A stretch of 64,000 nt of DNA, taken from positions 342,520 through 406,519 of the forward strand of contig NW_017386079.1 in NCBI RefSeq assembly GCF_000237925.1, given 5' to 3'. Position 1 is the first letter of the stretch; every line of letters begins with the position of its first letter. A program made the position numbers and the translations under genes. Of the stretch, positions 9,401 to 21,500 are shown in pieces. This DNA is from Schistosoma mansoni. Taxonomy: Eukaryota > Platyhelminthes > Trematoda > Strigeidida > Schistosomatidae. Under the pieces are notes generated by a model. It saw only the letters and a program-made list of their open reading frames with translations, had not been told where the DNA came from and searched no databases.

Positions 9401-12220
9401 CTATATATGTAGAGAGCCTATGATGTCTGTGTGGGACGTGGATGTGTTCGTTTGCACCAGATCTATGCAGGTGAGGGCTTGGTCAATGAGTCTTGCAAAC
9501 GTATGTAATTTGTTTGCCATGCGTATTTCAGAAGGCAGACTGTTCCATATGAATGCGTACTTGATAAGGAAGAAGTTTTCACGTGTTTTTGATCCGTGTT
9601 TTTCAATTTTGACTGTGGATACTTTGTCTCGAAGGTTGTATCCATGTGAGTCTTGGTAGAGAGCTACATTACATGTGGAATAAGTAAGGTTTTTAAGGAG
9701 TCTGAAATAAAGAATTAAGTTAGACCTAAGCCTTCTTTTCCAGAGGGGTTCTAGTCCTAAGATATGGCATCTAGATTTGTAGTCAGTGAGTTCGTCGTTC
9801 TTAAGTATTTTGCGAGTGAAGTCTCGCTGTATTCCTTCCACCTTAAGTATATCAGATAGGCGTAGGTTGGAAAATAAGAACGAGCAGTATTCGACGATGG
9901 GTCTTACGCAGGCTTTATACAGGATGATTTTAGTTTCGTTTTGAAAGAAATTACGAAGGATGAAGCCAAGCAATCTCCGCATTTGAGATGCTTTAGTTGA
10001 GATATGTTCAGAGAAGTTAAGACTGTCAGAGTAATGTACCCCAAGGTCAGTTACTGATGTCAGTCTGGGCAGTGGGTTTTTGTTAAGTGCTAGTTTTAGT
10101 TTAAGTGACATGTTTCCAATGCATAGCCAACTGCATTTCTCTGTGTTGAGCTCTAGCCCCCAGCGTTTGCACCAGTCGTCTACTTTGTTGAGTTCATGTT
10201 GGATCGTTTGCATAGTACTACGTACATCACCAATGTCAGTTTTATAGATGACTTTTAAGTCATCAGCGTAGAGGTAGGTCTTACCTGTGGTAAAGCACTT
10301 GCATATATTGTTGATATAAATTATAAAGAGCAATGGACCCAAGACACTACCCTGCACAACACCACTGGTTATTGGTCGAGGTGTAGATGTTGCAGAGTTA
10401 ATCTTGGTTATTTGGTATCTGTTTGTGAGGAAAGACTTAATCCATTGCAATAGGGGGTTTATAATTCCAACTGACTGGAGTCTGTTGATTAGAAGATTAT
10501 GGAGTAATTTATCAAAGGCTTTCTTTATATCGAAATAAAGTATAATCACTAGCTTTTTCTGGTCATGAATGCGAGTAACCTCGTTAAAGAAGTCTATCAG
10601 ACATGTACTACATGATCTTGTTCTAATGAAAGCATGTTGTGATGGGTCTATTAGATCTTCCTTAGGTAGGTGATCTGATAGTTGACTTTGTATCACTTTT
10701 TCCATTATGCGCGAAATAACTGGGGTGATATCTATAGGTCTGTAGTTTCCGACCAGGTTTCTCGGTCCTGATTTGTGTTTGGGAAGAACATACGTTACCT
10801 TCCAGGCTTCAGGATATATACCCGCCTCTAAAGATAGTGTGTATATTTTGAGCAATAACGTATGTATATCCGGCCCCGACATTTTATAGAGAATTGATGG
10901 TATATCATCGGCACCAGAGCTCGCATTCGGCTTAAGGGTTTTGATGGCGGTATGTATACTCCTAATGTCAAAGTTTATGGTGCTAATATAGCTTTTGCTT
11001 ATGCATTTTATGTTAAAATCTGGGGCATTAGATGTATTCCCGTTTTGTGAAAACCATTCACTTAGCAGTTCGCATATGACGGTTTGGTCATAGTACGTCA
11101 CGCCATCGTGCAGTAAAGAGTGAATGTTGTGATCTTCGTTCTTTCTCATGCGTTTTGCAAGAAGCCGACATAAGTTTTGGACTTTAGATGCAGCTGTGAG
11201 CGCAGTACGTTCTTCTGTCTGTTTAGTTTTGTTGTGATGACTTTGCACTCCTTCAAGTACAGAGTATACCTGGTGAAGGGCACTAAAGTCTTTTGATATA
11301 AAGTACGTCTTTCTTAGTTTTCGTAGCTTAGACTTAGCCTTTTGGTTGATGTAGAGAGCAACTGTTTTGAAAGCAATTTTAGAAGGGATGGTAGTGTCTA
11401 GTGCAGATTTGGTGGTAGTATTGAATATTTCCAGTGTTTCTAAAAGGTTATCACTGGCGAAGAAAGTGTTCCAGTCAAAATGCTTCATAAGAAACCGAAA
11501 ATTACTCCAGTCGGCATTTGCATAGTCTCTATAGTGGAAACACGTATTTAATGTCTTTAATTTTTTGCGCTTGGCAAGAATCGGAAGGGTGCAGAAGACT
11601 ATTTTATGATTGCTGTTATGGAACTTCTCGCCAACCACCACTGATGTTGGTGTGACTTTGTGACAGAATATCAAGTCAAGAATGTTGTGATTTCGGGTAG
11701 GCAGGTTAACATGTTGCTGCCAACTGTGTATGTCTAAGAACCTTAGTATTCCTTCGTAGCACGGTGGGCCAGAATGTGTCTTCCAGTTGATGGTTGGAAG
11801 GTTGAAATCATCACAGACAATTTTGTAGGCGAAGTCAAGCGAGGCAGCCTTAGCAAATGACTCACTTATAATGGTGTCAGTCAGACTGGGGGTATTCGAA
11901 GCTCGATATATACATCCGATTAGTATTTTACATTCAAGGGTGTGTACAGTAAGCCATATCGAATCTAGTACTTTACTGAGGATATGATCACTAAAGATTT
12001 CCGCCCTCATGTTTTTTGATGCATATATGAGACAACCGCCACCCTTCTTGGTGACTCGGCCACAGCGGAAGAGCTCATACGTGTCTATTTGGAGGTATGT
12101 GTCTGTGATATCGGAGGACAACCAACTTTCCGTTATCAAAACAAGTGAGGGGTTGCGTAAAAATAATAGGGCGCGTAGTTGTGTCATCTTATTCTGAATA
12201 GATCGGGTATCGATTAACAT
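9401..12220 (-). CDS. LINE ORF2: AP-type endonuclease plus reverse transcriptase, 939 aa
   Basis: Nicks target DNA and copies its own RNA by target-primed reverse transcription. Uninterrupted 939 codons. Endonuclease: LITESWL (Glu31), IGCIYRASN (around 101-109), DDFN at 137-140 (usual GDFN; Asp and Asn kept), ILDLIF 180-185, and SNH 203-205 where the family usually has SDH. Reverse transcriptase: GADDIPSILYK (436-446), NYRPIDITPVISRIMEK (492-508), FDIKKAFD (563-570), GVVQGSVLGPLLF (620-632), catalytic YADD 651-654, GLELNTEKC. The frame stays open to about 12460, so the ATG at 12220, which sits at the very start of the endonuclease fold, may not be the real N-terminus: about 80 further codons precede it in frame. 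The D-to-N change in SDH could impair nicking even though the frame is whole. Confidence 0.93.
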   Translation of the reverse strand: MLIDTRSIQNKMTQLRALLFLRNPSLVLITESWLSSDITDTYLQIDTYELFRCGRVTKKGGGCLIYASKNMRAEIFSDHILSKVLDSIWLTVHTLECKILIGCIYRASNTPSLTDTIISESFAKAASLDFAYKIVCDDFNLPTINWKTHSGPPCYEGILRFLDIHSWQQHVNLPTRNHNILDLIFCHKVTPTSVVVGEKFHNSNHKIVFCTLPILAKRKKLKTLNTCFHYRDYANADWSNFRFLMKHFDWNTFFASDNLLETLEIFNTTTKSALDTTIPSKIAFKTVALYINQKAKSKLRKLRKTYFISKDFSALHQVYSVLEGVQSHHNKTKQTEERTALTAASKVQNLCRLLAKRMRKNEDHNIHSLLHDGVTYYDQTVICELLSEWFSQNGNTSNAPDFNIKCISKSYISTINFDIRSIHTAIKTLKPNASSGADDIPSILYKMSGPDIHTLLLKIYTLSLEAGIYPEAWKVTYVLPKHKSGPRNLVGNYRPIDITPVISRIMEKVIQSQLSDHLPKEDLIDPSQHAFIRTRSCSTCLIDFFNEVTRIHDQKKLVIILYFDIKKAFDKLLHNLLINRLQSVGIINPLLQWIKSFLTNRYQITKINSATSTPRPITSGVVQGSVLGPLLFIIYINNICKCFTTGKTYLYADDLKVIYKTDIGDVRSTMQTIQHELNKVDDWCKRWGLELNTEKCSWLCIGNMSLKLKLALNKNPLPRLTSVTDLGVHYSDSLNFSEHISTKASQMRRLLGFILRNFFQNETKIILYKACVRPIVEYCSFLFSNLRLSDILKVEGIQRDFTRKILKNDELTDYKSRCHILGLEPLWKRRLRSNLILYFRLLKNLTYSTCNVALYQDSHGYNLRDKVSTVKIEKHGSKTRENFFLIKYAFIWNSLPSEIRMANKLHTFARLIDQALTCIDLVQTNTSTSHTDIIGSLHI

Positions 12221-12673
12221 TAGTGTCAGGAAGGATGAATGTTTGTCTAGTAAAATGGTGTGCTGTAAACCCTGTGGTTTGTCGCTTTTGCTATGAGAAG
12301 AGGAAAAAGTGGGAGTATTGGCTCTACGTTCTTGTTTGTTTAGTTTAATACCAGCATAGTTAACGGGAGAAAGGTGGTCGGAGGTTAGTTTGGCGAAGAA
12401 AGTATGTTCAGGAGTGTTGGGTAGAAGCGGACGAGTTAAATGGATTGGCGGTGTATTTGGGGGTGATCATGTTCCGTCAAGGAGCTTTTAAGACCAGAGA
12501 CAGTTATCGACGGTGAGAAAGATGTGTCACTCCCCATCAGGTCGGAGTATATAGAACGTGGTCTCAGAGTAGTGGAATTGTCGCCCTCAACATTTGGAGA
12601 CCCCATAGCAATACTGTTGAGGGGGAGGGAGATAAAAAAGGATGAGGTGGTGTGTGTGCCAAATTAGGGGAGA

Positions 12674-14092
12674 TCAGAGGGTTATAAAAAGTGGTTTGGC
12701 TCTGGTAGTATTTAGAATCGATAGGTGGGTCCCCAAGCAGGCCAACATTATGGTTGCCTCGTGTGCAGTGGGGTGTTCTACTCCTATTACGGGTAGTTGG
12801 GGGAGTTGTATGTTTCGAATAATTATTGCATGATTGTCTGACATTGTTGCCGGGGGAGGAGCTCCTGATGGGTGGCCTGCACTGATTCCTGGAGCTTGCA
12901 TGAGTGTAACTATATGGCTTATTGGCATCCTGCGTACTTGTGGATGTTGCCCGGGGTCACCACGAGATTAGATTAGCGTGCTATGTCATCCCACGACGCA
13001 TGCATGTGCAGCCTCCATGACAATAATTCTTGATCCCGTGTGTTTTGCATAAGATCTTCTACTATAGGAAGATTGTATTCTGATTGAAATATTTTGGTAT
13101 CGAGCTTTAGTATCTTCTAGAATAATATGGACGTTTGCGCTTGNNNNNNNNNNNNNNNNNNNNNNNNNNNNNNNNNNNNNNNNNNNNNNNNNNNNNNNNN
13201 NNNNNNNNNNNNNNNNNNNNNNNNNNNNNNNNNNNNNNNNNNNNNNNNNNNNNNNNNNNNNNNNNNNNNNNNNNNNNNNNNNNNNNNNNNNNNNNNNNNN
13301 NNNNNNNNNNNNNNNNNNNNNNNNNNNNNNNNNNNNNNNNNNNAAGCTTTAGGTTCGTACTATCAGGTATATTATACGCAATGACGTTGTGCATACACTG
13401 AAGTCTTTTCAGCACTTCAGCTGATATGTGGTCAATTATTTTTTCAGTGTTTTTTATGATTTCGAGATCAGGATTTTCCGGAACACTGATTAGGTATTTA
13501 TACGGTAATAGGTCTTGAATAGTTTGGGTGAGGCTAGATTTTATTTGACTGCTTTTAGAACTATCACTGGTGAGATTATTAGAGTTTATATCAATATTAT
13601 TATGGACTATACGGTTGCATACACATTTGTTGCAAGTGTCTACCGGGTGGTCATCTTGTGTGTACTTAGTTGGGGGATAAGGTATATGTTTGGGTGAGTA
13701 GTCGAGATCTACATTATTAGGCTGGTTGCTGTAGGTGCACTCTGTTGGCCGCTACACAGGATGACCGATTGTGGATTAATTGTGTGTATGGGGTCAACCA
13801 CACTGTCTAAATACCGCTCACAACGTGTGCTGAGTGGGCTGTCAAATGATGTCTGCCTAGGCGGTATGTGATTACTCTTATTTATATCTACAAGCGAGAT
13901 GCAAGGTAGTGACAGGTCATGCCCAAGTACATGGTGCACGTCTAATGTAGCTGTAGGAAGATCAGAGTATGATGTAGACTGATCAGTGTGTTTAGAAAGC
14001 TTCACATTATTCGCGTGAGTGGTGGATTTAGATCTTTTGCACGTGCTATGAGCATCAGGAGAGATTATGTGTTTTTTGGATGACCTGGACAT
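12674..14092 (-). pseudogene. LINE ORF1 (nucleic-acid-binding protein) remnant
   Basis: Lies directly 5' of ORF2 on the same strand, where CR1-clade elements keep ORF1. The first segment, 14092-13709 (127 codons), is polar and basic. Reading then continues in another frame through VDTCNKCVCNR and then VPENPDLEIIKNTEKIIDH, VLKRLQCMHNVIAYNIPDS (like NV.V.NIP.S in other LINE ORF1s), into the N gap. A last segment, 12928-12674, is Pro/His-rich and ends at a stop about 450 bp before the ORF2 ATG. At least one frame change near 13710-13750 separates the first two segments. Assigned by position and by the NVIAYNIPDS-type motif, not by a recognised domain. Confidence 0.6.
13144..13343. other. assembly gap, 200 N
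   Basis: Exactly 200 N inside the LINE ORF1. Repeats often break assemblies; true size unknown. Confidence 0.99.
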
Positions 14093-14553
14093 TATTAGAA
14101 GTAATGTAAATATAAATTTTGTATTGGGTGAGCAGCGACTGTTATATCATTACTTACTAGATGTGTAAAGTTCTATGGTAGAGTCAGATCAGTATTTGCT
14201 AATAGCTAATATATTAACGTTAGTGAACGAGGAGAGGTGGACAGCGTGCGAGATAGTGAGTCTAATGTACTACGTTGAGTCACAGGATGGGGTGTCAAAT
14301 TAATAGAGCCCTATCAGAAATAAAGTATTTTTTCACTAATAAATATTGTTAAATTAGAAGGAAACACTAATAATAAGAAAAAGTATAACCTCGTGAAAAA
14401 AAGTTACAACCTTCAGAAGAAGCGCCAATACAATGCTCACGCGTTAACGTGTTCATTCGGCTGTGATAAAACCCCTTTAAACACCTCAAAGCCATTATTA
14501 TGTATTTATTAAAGTGGAGATATAAGTGAGAGGTTCAATTTTGGCGATATTGT

Positions 14554-14859
14554 GCGTGAAAATCCCTCCATGTATACAATTGTAATTTAATCCTATTGAT
14601 TTCTTCAGTTTTACATTCTGCTAGTCTTTTTGATTCCATTTGAGGTGGTATTATTCGTATTTTGTTGTAGCTTTTGTTTTCCTTACGCCTTCACTGAGTT
14701 TTCATGTTTCCTCCTGAACTGCATTTATGCTGTTTCAGTTGATACTTAGTCTTGGCGGTAGCCACATTGATTTGTTCCCCTTTTGACTATGTTGCTCGCA
14801 TTGACTAGGATTGTGCATTTTTGATTTTGTATTGAAGCACTCTTGCAGAATAGGAATAG
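14554..14859 (-). repeat. left arm of an inverted repeat pair
   Basis: Reverse complement of 15648-15955 with high similarity over about 305 bp: both start at gcaag[a/g]gtgcttcaatacaa-type sequence and end at catggagggattttcac. It lies just 5' of the LINE ORF1, in the LINE's orientation, so it could be LINE 5' UTR or an independent repeat. Confidence 0.75.
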
Positions 14860-15349
14860 TTGACCAAATAAAGCAAACGTTGACTATCACCAATAACACA
14901 TGATGCTATGTCGGTCACAAAATGCCGTATAAACTCCTATTACCCTCTTGGTTGTCCATCGCAATAACTCAATTATATCTAGACCTAGACCTACAACAAC
15001 AGACGGCATAAGGATTATGCTCCTCCCTGATATATCGAGCTTTTGCCTCCCATCTAAACTAAAATCTTTTATGTCATCTACCGTCAAATCACAACTAGAG
15101 TCACTATCATCATAGTCAACCATATTTGAATCTGAACCTCGACATACAAGAACTTCAAAAGCACCTGCTTTGTTTAAGGGGATTCATCATTTATTTTGCT
15201 TGCACTAGCACCAACGAGGTTTTAGTTTGACTTGCATGGATGAGTGTTTGGCATCACGAACGAAGGAACAGAATATCTTCAGGAACGATACTTGAAAATC
15301 CACGAAGCGCAAGTTAGATAACTTCGTTCAATTACCAGATATTTGTTTA

Positions 15350-15955
15350 GAACTGTAGAATTCAAACTAAGGTTTGAATTGAAGAATAACTCTCAAGGTA
15401 GTTTAGATACGCCCTATTGCCCAGTTCAAACCAAAACAAGGTAGCTGGGTAAACGACGGTTCTCGATTTCTCTATAAACATAAGTATACATTATTGCCCA
15501 AACAAATATTACCACCCAGTTATTCAACCAATAGTTGTTCAATCAGCAATTAAGTACAACCATTAAATGTTATTCTATCCTTTCTGAATAGATCATGTAC
15601 AGATTCGTTCGAAAGATAGTAGTTGATTGCATTATAACACCGAGTGTTTCCTATTTTGCAAGGGTGCTTCAATACAAAATCAAAAATGCACAATCCTAGT
15701 CAATGCGAGCAACATAGTCAAAAGGGGAACAAATCAATGTGGCTACCGCCAAGACTAAGTAACAATTGAAACAGCAAAAATGCAGTTCAGGAGGAAACAT
15801 GAAAACTCAGTGAAGGGGTAAGGAAAACAAAAGCTACAACAAAATACGAATAATACCACCTCACATGGAATCAAAAAGACTAGCAGAATGTAAAACTGAA
15901 GAAATCAATAGGATTAAATTACAATTGTATACATGGAGGGATTTTCACACACAAC
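15350..15955 (+). repeat. right arm of the inverted repeat and longer copy of the same family
   Basis: 15648-15955 pairs with 14554-14859. The segment 15350-15647 is shared only with the copy at 6240-6870, so this copy is longer than the left arm. It ends at the same catggagggattttcac as the others, giving one well-defined family end. Confidence 0.7.
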
Positions 15956-16337
15956 AAGGACAAAATGTTTCTTACAATAATTCCAATAATCCTGTAACAA
16001 TTTAAGCTGAGTGGTTAAGAGTTCTTCAGAGACAGTTTGGTAATGTGAAAACATCACAGCTCACATATTTATTTAATTCCTTATTTTACATTGGCATTAT
16101 GTTTTCTTTAGTTCTATATTGGATGTTGGAAATTGGGGCGTAGCTCTTCAACTGTTTGGTTGCACGGCGTTAAACAAAACCTACTGCAGCCACCAGTCTG
16201 CTTCTTCACACATAAAACGATGCGTGACTACCAACATTAAAAGCCTACCAATGCAAATGTAACTGGGAGTTCATAAAGGCGGTCTGAATACCGTCAGTAG
16301 CGTAAAGCAACTTTCTATTTTGAACCAAAGTTGGTGT

Positions 16338-16373
<36 letters not shown>

Positions 16374-18462
16374 GTCATGGATTGTTTGGATGTGTGAATA
16401 TTATTAATACAAACATGAAATGTTTGTTCTGTTCGTACGTTAAATCGTTAACCACCTATCTATACAACGCATATTATAGCGCTTAGGTTGAACATCTCCA
16501 GGCTGAATCATTCCTCGCTAAAATAATTCCTATTTCTTCAGTTGTCAGTTCCTCTGTACGTAAATTTTCAGGTACAGAGTGTTGAGAATGAAACTTAAAA
16601 TATTGAAATTTGTTAGTGGTTTCACAATCGGTCGCTGCCACCCCCCTTTTTACTTAATTATCAGCTGATCAATACCCGGACGACCTTTCTTGGAGACCTC
16701 CGACACTAGATGACACCAATTAGTTCAGTATGGAATCAGTATGGCTTGGATCCCAGTGGAAGAATGATATGATAACAGTGAAATAACAATGAACGTATAG
16801 CGATGAATGAAGAATAGTGAGTTAAACACTAGTAAACTTGTATTCATAATGGTCACTAACCACACGATTCTCAAAGTTGAAAATATAATCACCGCGACGA
16901 TTGACATTCAACATTCAACTCTTGGTGGTGGTCAGTAAATGTGAACGTGGGAAGATTCATTCAAGATGGCATGGTTCGGCCATACAGATGTGGTCACTCT
17001 CTCTAAAACTTACTGAATCTTGTATTAAATATATTACTATCTACCCAGCACAAATGTGTTCTTAAGAAATATTAGACGTTATATAGCTTATTCTTACGAT
17101 ACGACGAGTTAAGATAGGCGATAATATGACTTCCATGTAAGATCTTATAGATTAGCTTTTCACATCATGACTAATGTACAATTTTGGAATAACGTCTATT
17201 ATTACAGTAGTACCAGTAACTCAATAAATCATAACTCCACAAACTTACGGAAAGTATATTTCTTGAGCGTTCCGGAGCAGATACTTTGAATCCATCTTCT
17301 TTATGCCAGAGGTATTATTATATCACCTGCCTGCATAATATCTTGAAAGGTGTGACATTAGAGGATATAAATAGGGCAGTAACACTGTTGCAATTAAAAT
17401 ATCTAATGCCGGGGATATCAGTCTAGTAGCATGAATAAACTGACTAATATCCATACTAAATCTAACTCCCATAGATATCCGACAGCCTGGTATTATTTCT
17501 TAATTTAATTTGTACATACAGTGCATGTAAAGAAATAAAGTCTATATAGCGGCCACTCAATCCAAAATAACTTCAGATTCTATTGCAACCGATGAGATAC
17601 TGAGAGCCGAAAAGGATGATTAAGATCTGCAAGAATCTCATGCCAAATATCAACCTCAAAGCATTTTTAGCCCTAGCATGAGGCTTATGAACTGGAAGGC
17701 TATGTTCACTAGCTCCACAGACCATGAAGGTTATAACTTTTGAGAAGTTCCTCAGTATGTGATACACGGACGTCATGGGTATCGTAATGAGTATTATCTG
17801 TAGGTTCTTAGACGTATGTGGTACTAGTTCTACGACAGCACATGAAAATATTCTCTCGGTTGCAAGAGTCGTAAGCTAACCGAAGAACTACTTTTTCTCC
17901 AGGTGTATTTCCAATCTGTTTGACCTAAGGTACCTCGACATTTTCGATCTGCTATTTCTCTTGAGTGAGTTCACGCACATATAAACAGACATTGATCTGT
18001 TCACAAGTCTAAAGAATTTGGTATGGGTATATAACCCCTGACGATGAGTGTACTGAACAAATGAAGGTATGTTTTGGATTTTCACTACACTTATAAGACG
18101 TTTCATCTATGTTTTATTAAGTTTTATTAAGATACTGATACTCTTGATCATGCCCATCAAGTGAGCAAAAGTCATCGATTATTCTTTTTAATCCCTTCTT
18201 AACTTTTAGTCTATTGGTAACTGCTTCTGGACAATATAAAGGCGTTTTTGGTCACCAGGGTACGATCCAACAAACGAAAGTTTATTTGGTTACGTCAAGC
18301 CATAGCCTTCTGTATAGTTCAACATATTTTATAGGGGATCCGAAATTGTTTCTCACCGGCAAGGTGGGAGTGTAAAGAAATCAATTGGCTTAACCGAACC
18401 CATCACAAGCATAATGCTTTATGAAGAGCGCCTAATACAATAGTACCGCCACCGTCAGCATA
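15956..18462. other. intergenic stretch upstream of eIF3e, nothing coding supported
   Basis: AT-rich, with a TA microsatellite at 16340-16371. A stop-free minus frame of about 100 codons (17876-17573) has no recognisable motif. The eIF3e promoter must lie at the right end, but I could not identify a core element. Confidence 0.5.
16340..16371. repeat. (TA)n microsatellite
   Basis: About 16 perfect TA units. Confidence 0.97.
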
Positions 18463-18552
18463 ATGTCTGAATTCGACCTGACAAAGAAGATAAGTGGTTT
18501 TCTCGATAAACACTTGACTTTACCACTGCTGGAATACATATCTGTAAAAAAT
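18463..18552 (+). CDS. EIF3E: eIF3e exon 1
   Basis: Thirty codons from [21 protein letters not shown] to LLEYISVKN, matching the eIF3e N-terminus ([30 protein letters not shown]). Donor gtaagt at 18553, phase 0. Confidence 0.95.
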
Positions 18553-21500
18553 GTAAGTCATTCAGAATCGTTTATGGCTAGATATATGATGAAAAAAGCA
18601 TTCTGAAGACTAAATGGGAAGTTCTTTTGGAGACGTCTATGGTTGATTATGCCGCAGATACTTATAGAAGTATATACGATACAGAGCCTCCAAAAGGTTT
18701 GGTCGAATTATTTTTTTACGTGCTAGGCTTACTTGACAAGAGAGAAAAAGTCTTGGAGAGTATTCAAGAAACAGAGGTTAAGTTGAAACCAGTGAAGGTA
18801 ATATTTAGTCAAGAAACAATGAAGGAAGTTGCCCAATGTAAAAACGCCAAAGATCTACTGGCTAGTCTGGAGACCAAATACAACTTCAAGACAGAGATGC
18901 TTAACGACATGTTTGATGCTGCACGCGTAAGTTGATTACCATAGTTCCATATAATTTAATATCTTTATTGTGCAAAAGATATAGGTGAATTTTTCCTTTG
19001 CCCACTATATCCAACATAAATTTTAGACTTACTGGTTCTCTCATTTATAGGTATTTTATGATGCTGGAAATTACAACTTAGCATCTGAATATCTAAAAAT
19101 AGTCCGTCAGCTCGTAACCCCTGGGACACAAAGACATTTGGATGCCAGTTGGGGCCGCCTAGCCAGTGAAATTTTAGTTCAAAACTGGGATGAAGCATTG
19201 GAAGATTTAGAAAAGTTGAAGGATGCTATAGATTGTCAAAACGAAGATAGAGTAAGTAACGTCAACTTTTTTGCACAATGTTTAAAAACCCCTTTCTAAC
19301 TTTTACTTATTAAACGCGTTGTATACTATGAGGGGACAAAAAAACTTAGTCTTATTATCTTTTGCCTGGTAGTATTTTTCTACAGTATTGTTACCACACT
19401 TCTTATATGTTTCATCTTTGTTCTTATATGTATTTGTCAGTGCGAATTCAACATCATGAGACAATAATATAGTGTCTTCTTATACCACATTGTTTATTAT
19501 AAGTGAATTTGCCATCAAAAAGATGAGCACTCGAAATCAGGTTTGTAGAATATTCATCTAAGCTCGTGGATTTTTAGGGCTCTAGATTGTCATATTAGAT
19601 CAGTCTCATTGATTCATCATTCAGTCCTGAACGTAACCAGTACCTTAGTTTGTTGATCAGACTTGTTTATTGTAATGGTTCGATTAAGCTGAGTTAGATA
19701 ATGATTTTTTTCTCCTAATTCTGCAATAACAGACAGGTTAGCTGGAGGATGATAAGACCGGGAGCAGCAAACTCGAGGCTTAACCGTATTATGGTGTCGT
19801 GGCGGTAATGTGTTTACCTTAGACATCCAGCATTCGTAGCGAAGTCGCATCCCCGCGACAAAATAAAGGGGTTAAATGTCAACCCTGATATCAACATACT
19901 TCACCTTGCCTCATGGATTTCTATCGTTAGCGGTAAAACCTTAAATGTATGGGTCTAATGTCAGTTAGCCATAAACGACCTAGGGATATGACATGTGTAT
20001 ATCGATATAAGTTGCCATACTATGCCATCGCTCCGTGATGAAGTTGTTAAAACAAGTGTCAGAGTAGCAAGATTGGTTACACTATCAGCAGTGATAGAAA
20101 AGGTTAGACAGTACGACTTGAGAATGAGTTCATGGAATAGGAATTATGAAATGATTTTAAAACTCGAGACCTAACGTAAGACACTGAGAAAATAAACTCG
20201 TACTCCATTGCTAGCGGTTCTGAACGAAGTCACCCATCTTCAATCTTTGGTTACGTTGATTATTTTAAGTACAACCAAGTAGTTTGCACGGGTGTAGTAC
20301 ACCAAAAACTACTCAAAAAAGGTTTATCTGATTGACTTTGATCAGTTGTTGCTTGAACTCTGCAGTAGTGCTCCCAGGTCAACAACAGCATTGTCAACCC
20401 AGTTACGCAGAATTATTTCTGGTCTCCTGACTATATGTTAGAGCTTTCAATGTTCCAATGTCGTGTTAAAGCAGATAACAGGCTTATTTTCATATGACTA
20501 GAATTTTGTGCCACTGGTACATACTGCATCTCCAAAACTCGCACCATGTGTGGTCTTTCGCTTGACCTCAGTCGATGTGGAAAAGCAGCCCTATTCGACC
20601 CTCGTTTATTTGCAGACTTTACTTCTTGGGACCTTGCTGTGTGTAACCTACTACATTCAGAAGCAGAACAGGCTCACCTTGATTAGATTCTGGTAGACAG
20701 TTGGTTGTAAGTTCGATTAAACTGGGCAATAGATATTCAAAAAATTGGAACATTCCATTACCACATCATCTTTATATACACTCCTACTTGCTAAAATTCG
20801 GGCAAAAAGATTGGTTTTACAGGGAAATCTCTGACCTTCAACGAGGTAAGCGCCCAGACATAGTACTCGTTGTCGGTGATTACAATCCCTCCGCAGTTAG
20901 TCTAAATCAAGTTTAAAAGTACTCAAGTGAATCTCTCGGTATCTTCACTCAGTGGACATATGACGACGGTTGTGTGTTGTAAATATTCCCAAACATTCAT
21001 TTATTTCTAATAAGCACCAACTTTAAGTATAAAAAGAGACATCTGTCATGACGACGCCGAAAATCGACTCAATAGCTCATATCACCATCAGGCAAAGTTT
21101 GGGCACATGTTTAGACTCTAATTATGCTCTAGTGAGCATGGAAAACTCGGTAACTGCGTTTCTCGTATGTTTATTAGAAAATCACGTCACTCACTAGTTC
21201 TATACAAATGTTCGTTTCACAACAAACCACATTTGTTACGCAAATGTTAGTGATACTGTTTGATTACCTAAACCTCAGTAAGTCATTTGAGATTTAAAAC
21301 AATCTTTGAGTTTTACATTGTTGAAGTTATTGACGTCCTACCTGGCTAGGGCCAGAAAATGTGGAGCCTGAAAATGTTTTTCTTACTGTCGTAAGACCAA
21401 CTCAGTTTTATTTAAAATCCAAGGTAGTCAGTCATAATCGATCAAGAACCTATATGTCAATGATTGCGACGATTGTTCAAGACGATGTTTTTACAGATCA

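Larger units (their letters stand above)
9401..14092 (-). mobile_element. near full-length CR1-clade non-LTR retrotransposon (LINE)
   Basis: Two-ORF LINE on the minus strand. The ORF1 region runs 14092 to about 12674 and carries the second N gap. ORF2 runs 12220 to 9401 and is complete, with an APE-type endonuclease followed by reverse transcriptase. The RT motif style (QHAFIRTRSCSTCLIDFFNE, GVVQGSVLGPLLF, YADD) fits the CR1 group of the Jockey superfamily, which includes schistosome SR1 and Perere families; I cannot name the family. The true ends (5' UTR right of 14092, 3' UTR left of 9401) were not located. The intact ORF2 beside a damaged ORF1 suggests a fairly young copy. Confidence 0.85.

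Noticed and set aside
13107-13415. Several frames spanning the second N gap
   Set aside because: Mostly X; only the flanking LKRLQCMHNVIAYNIPDS is real and belongs to the LINE ORF1.
17573-17876. Stop-free minus frame of about 100 codons
   Set aside because: No recognised motif, no splice context, hydrophobic composition; long enough to note but compatible with chance or a decayed repeat.
18690-18735. Possible 25-bp micro-intron in eIF3e exon 2 (extra [12 protein letters not shown])
   Set aside because: Removing gtcgaa..ctag shifts the frame and destroys the downstream match; the segment is better kept as exon.
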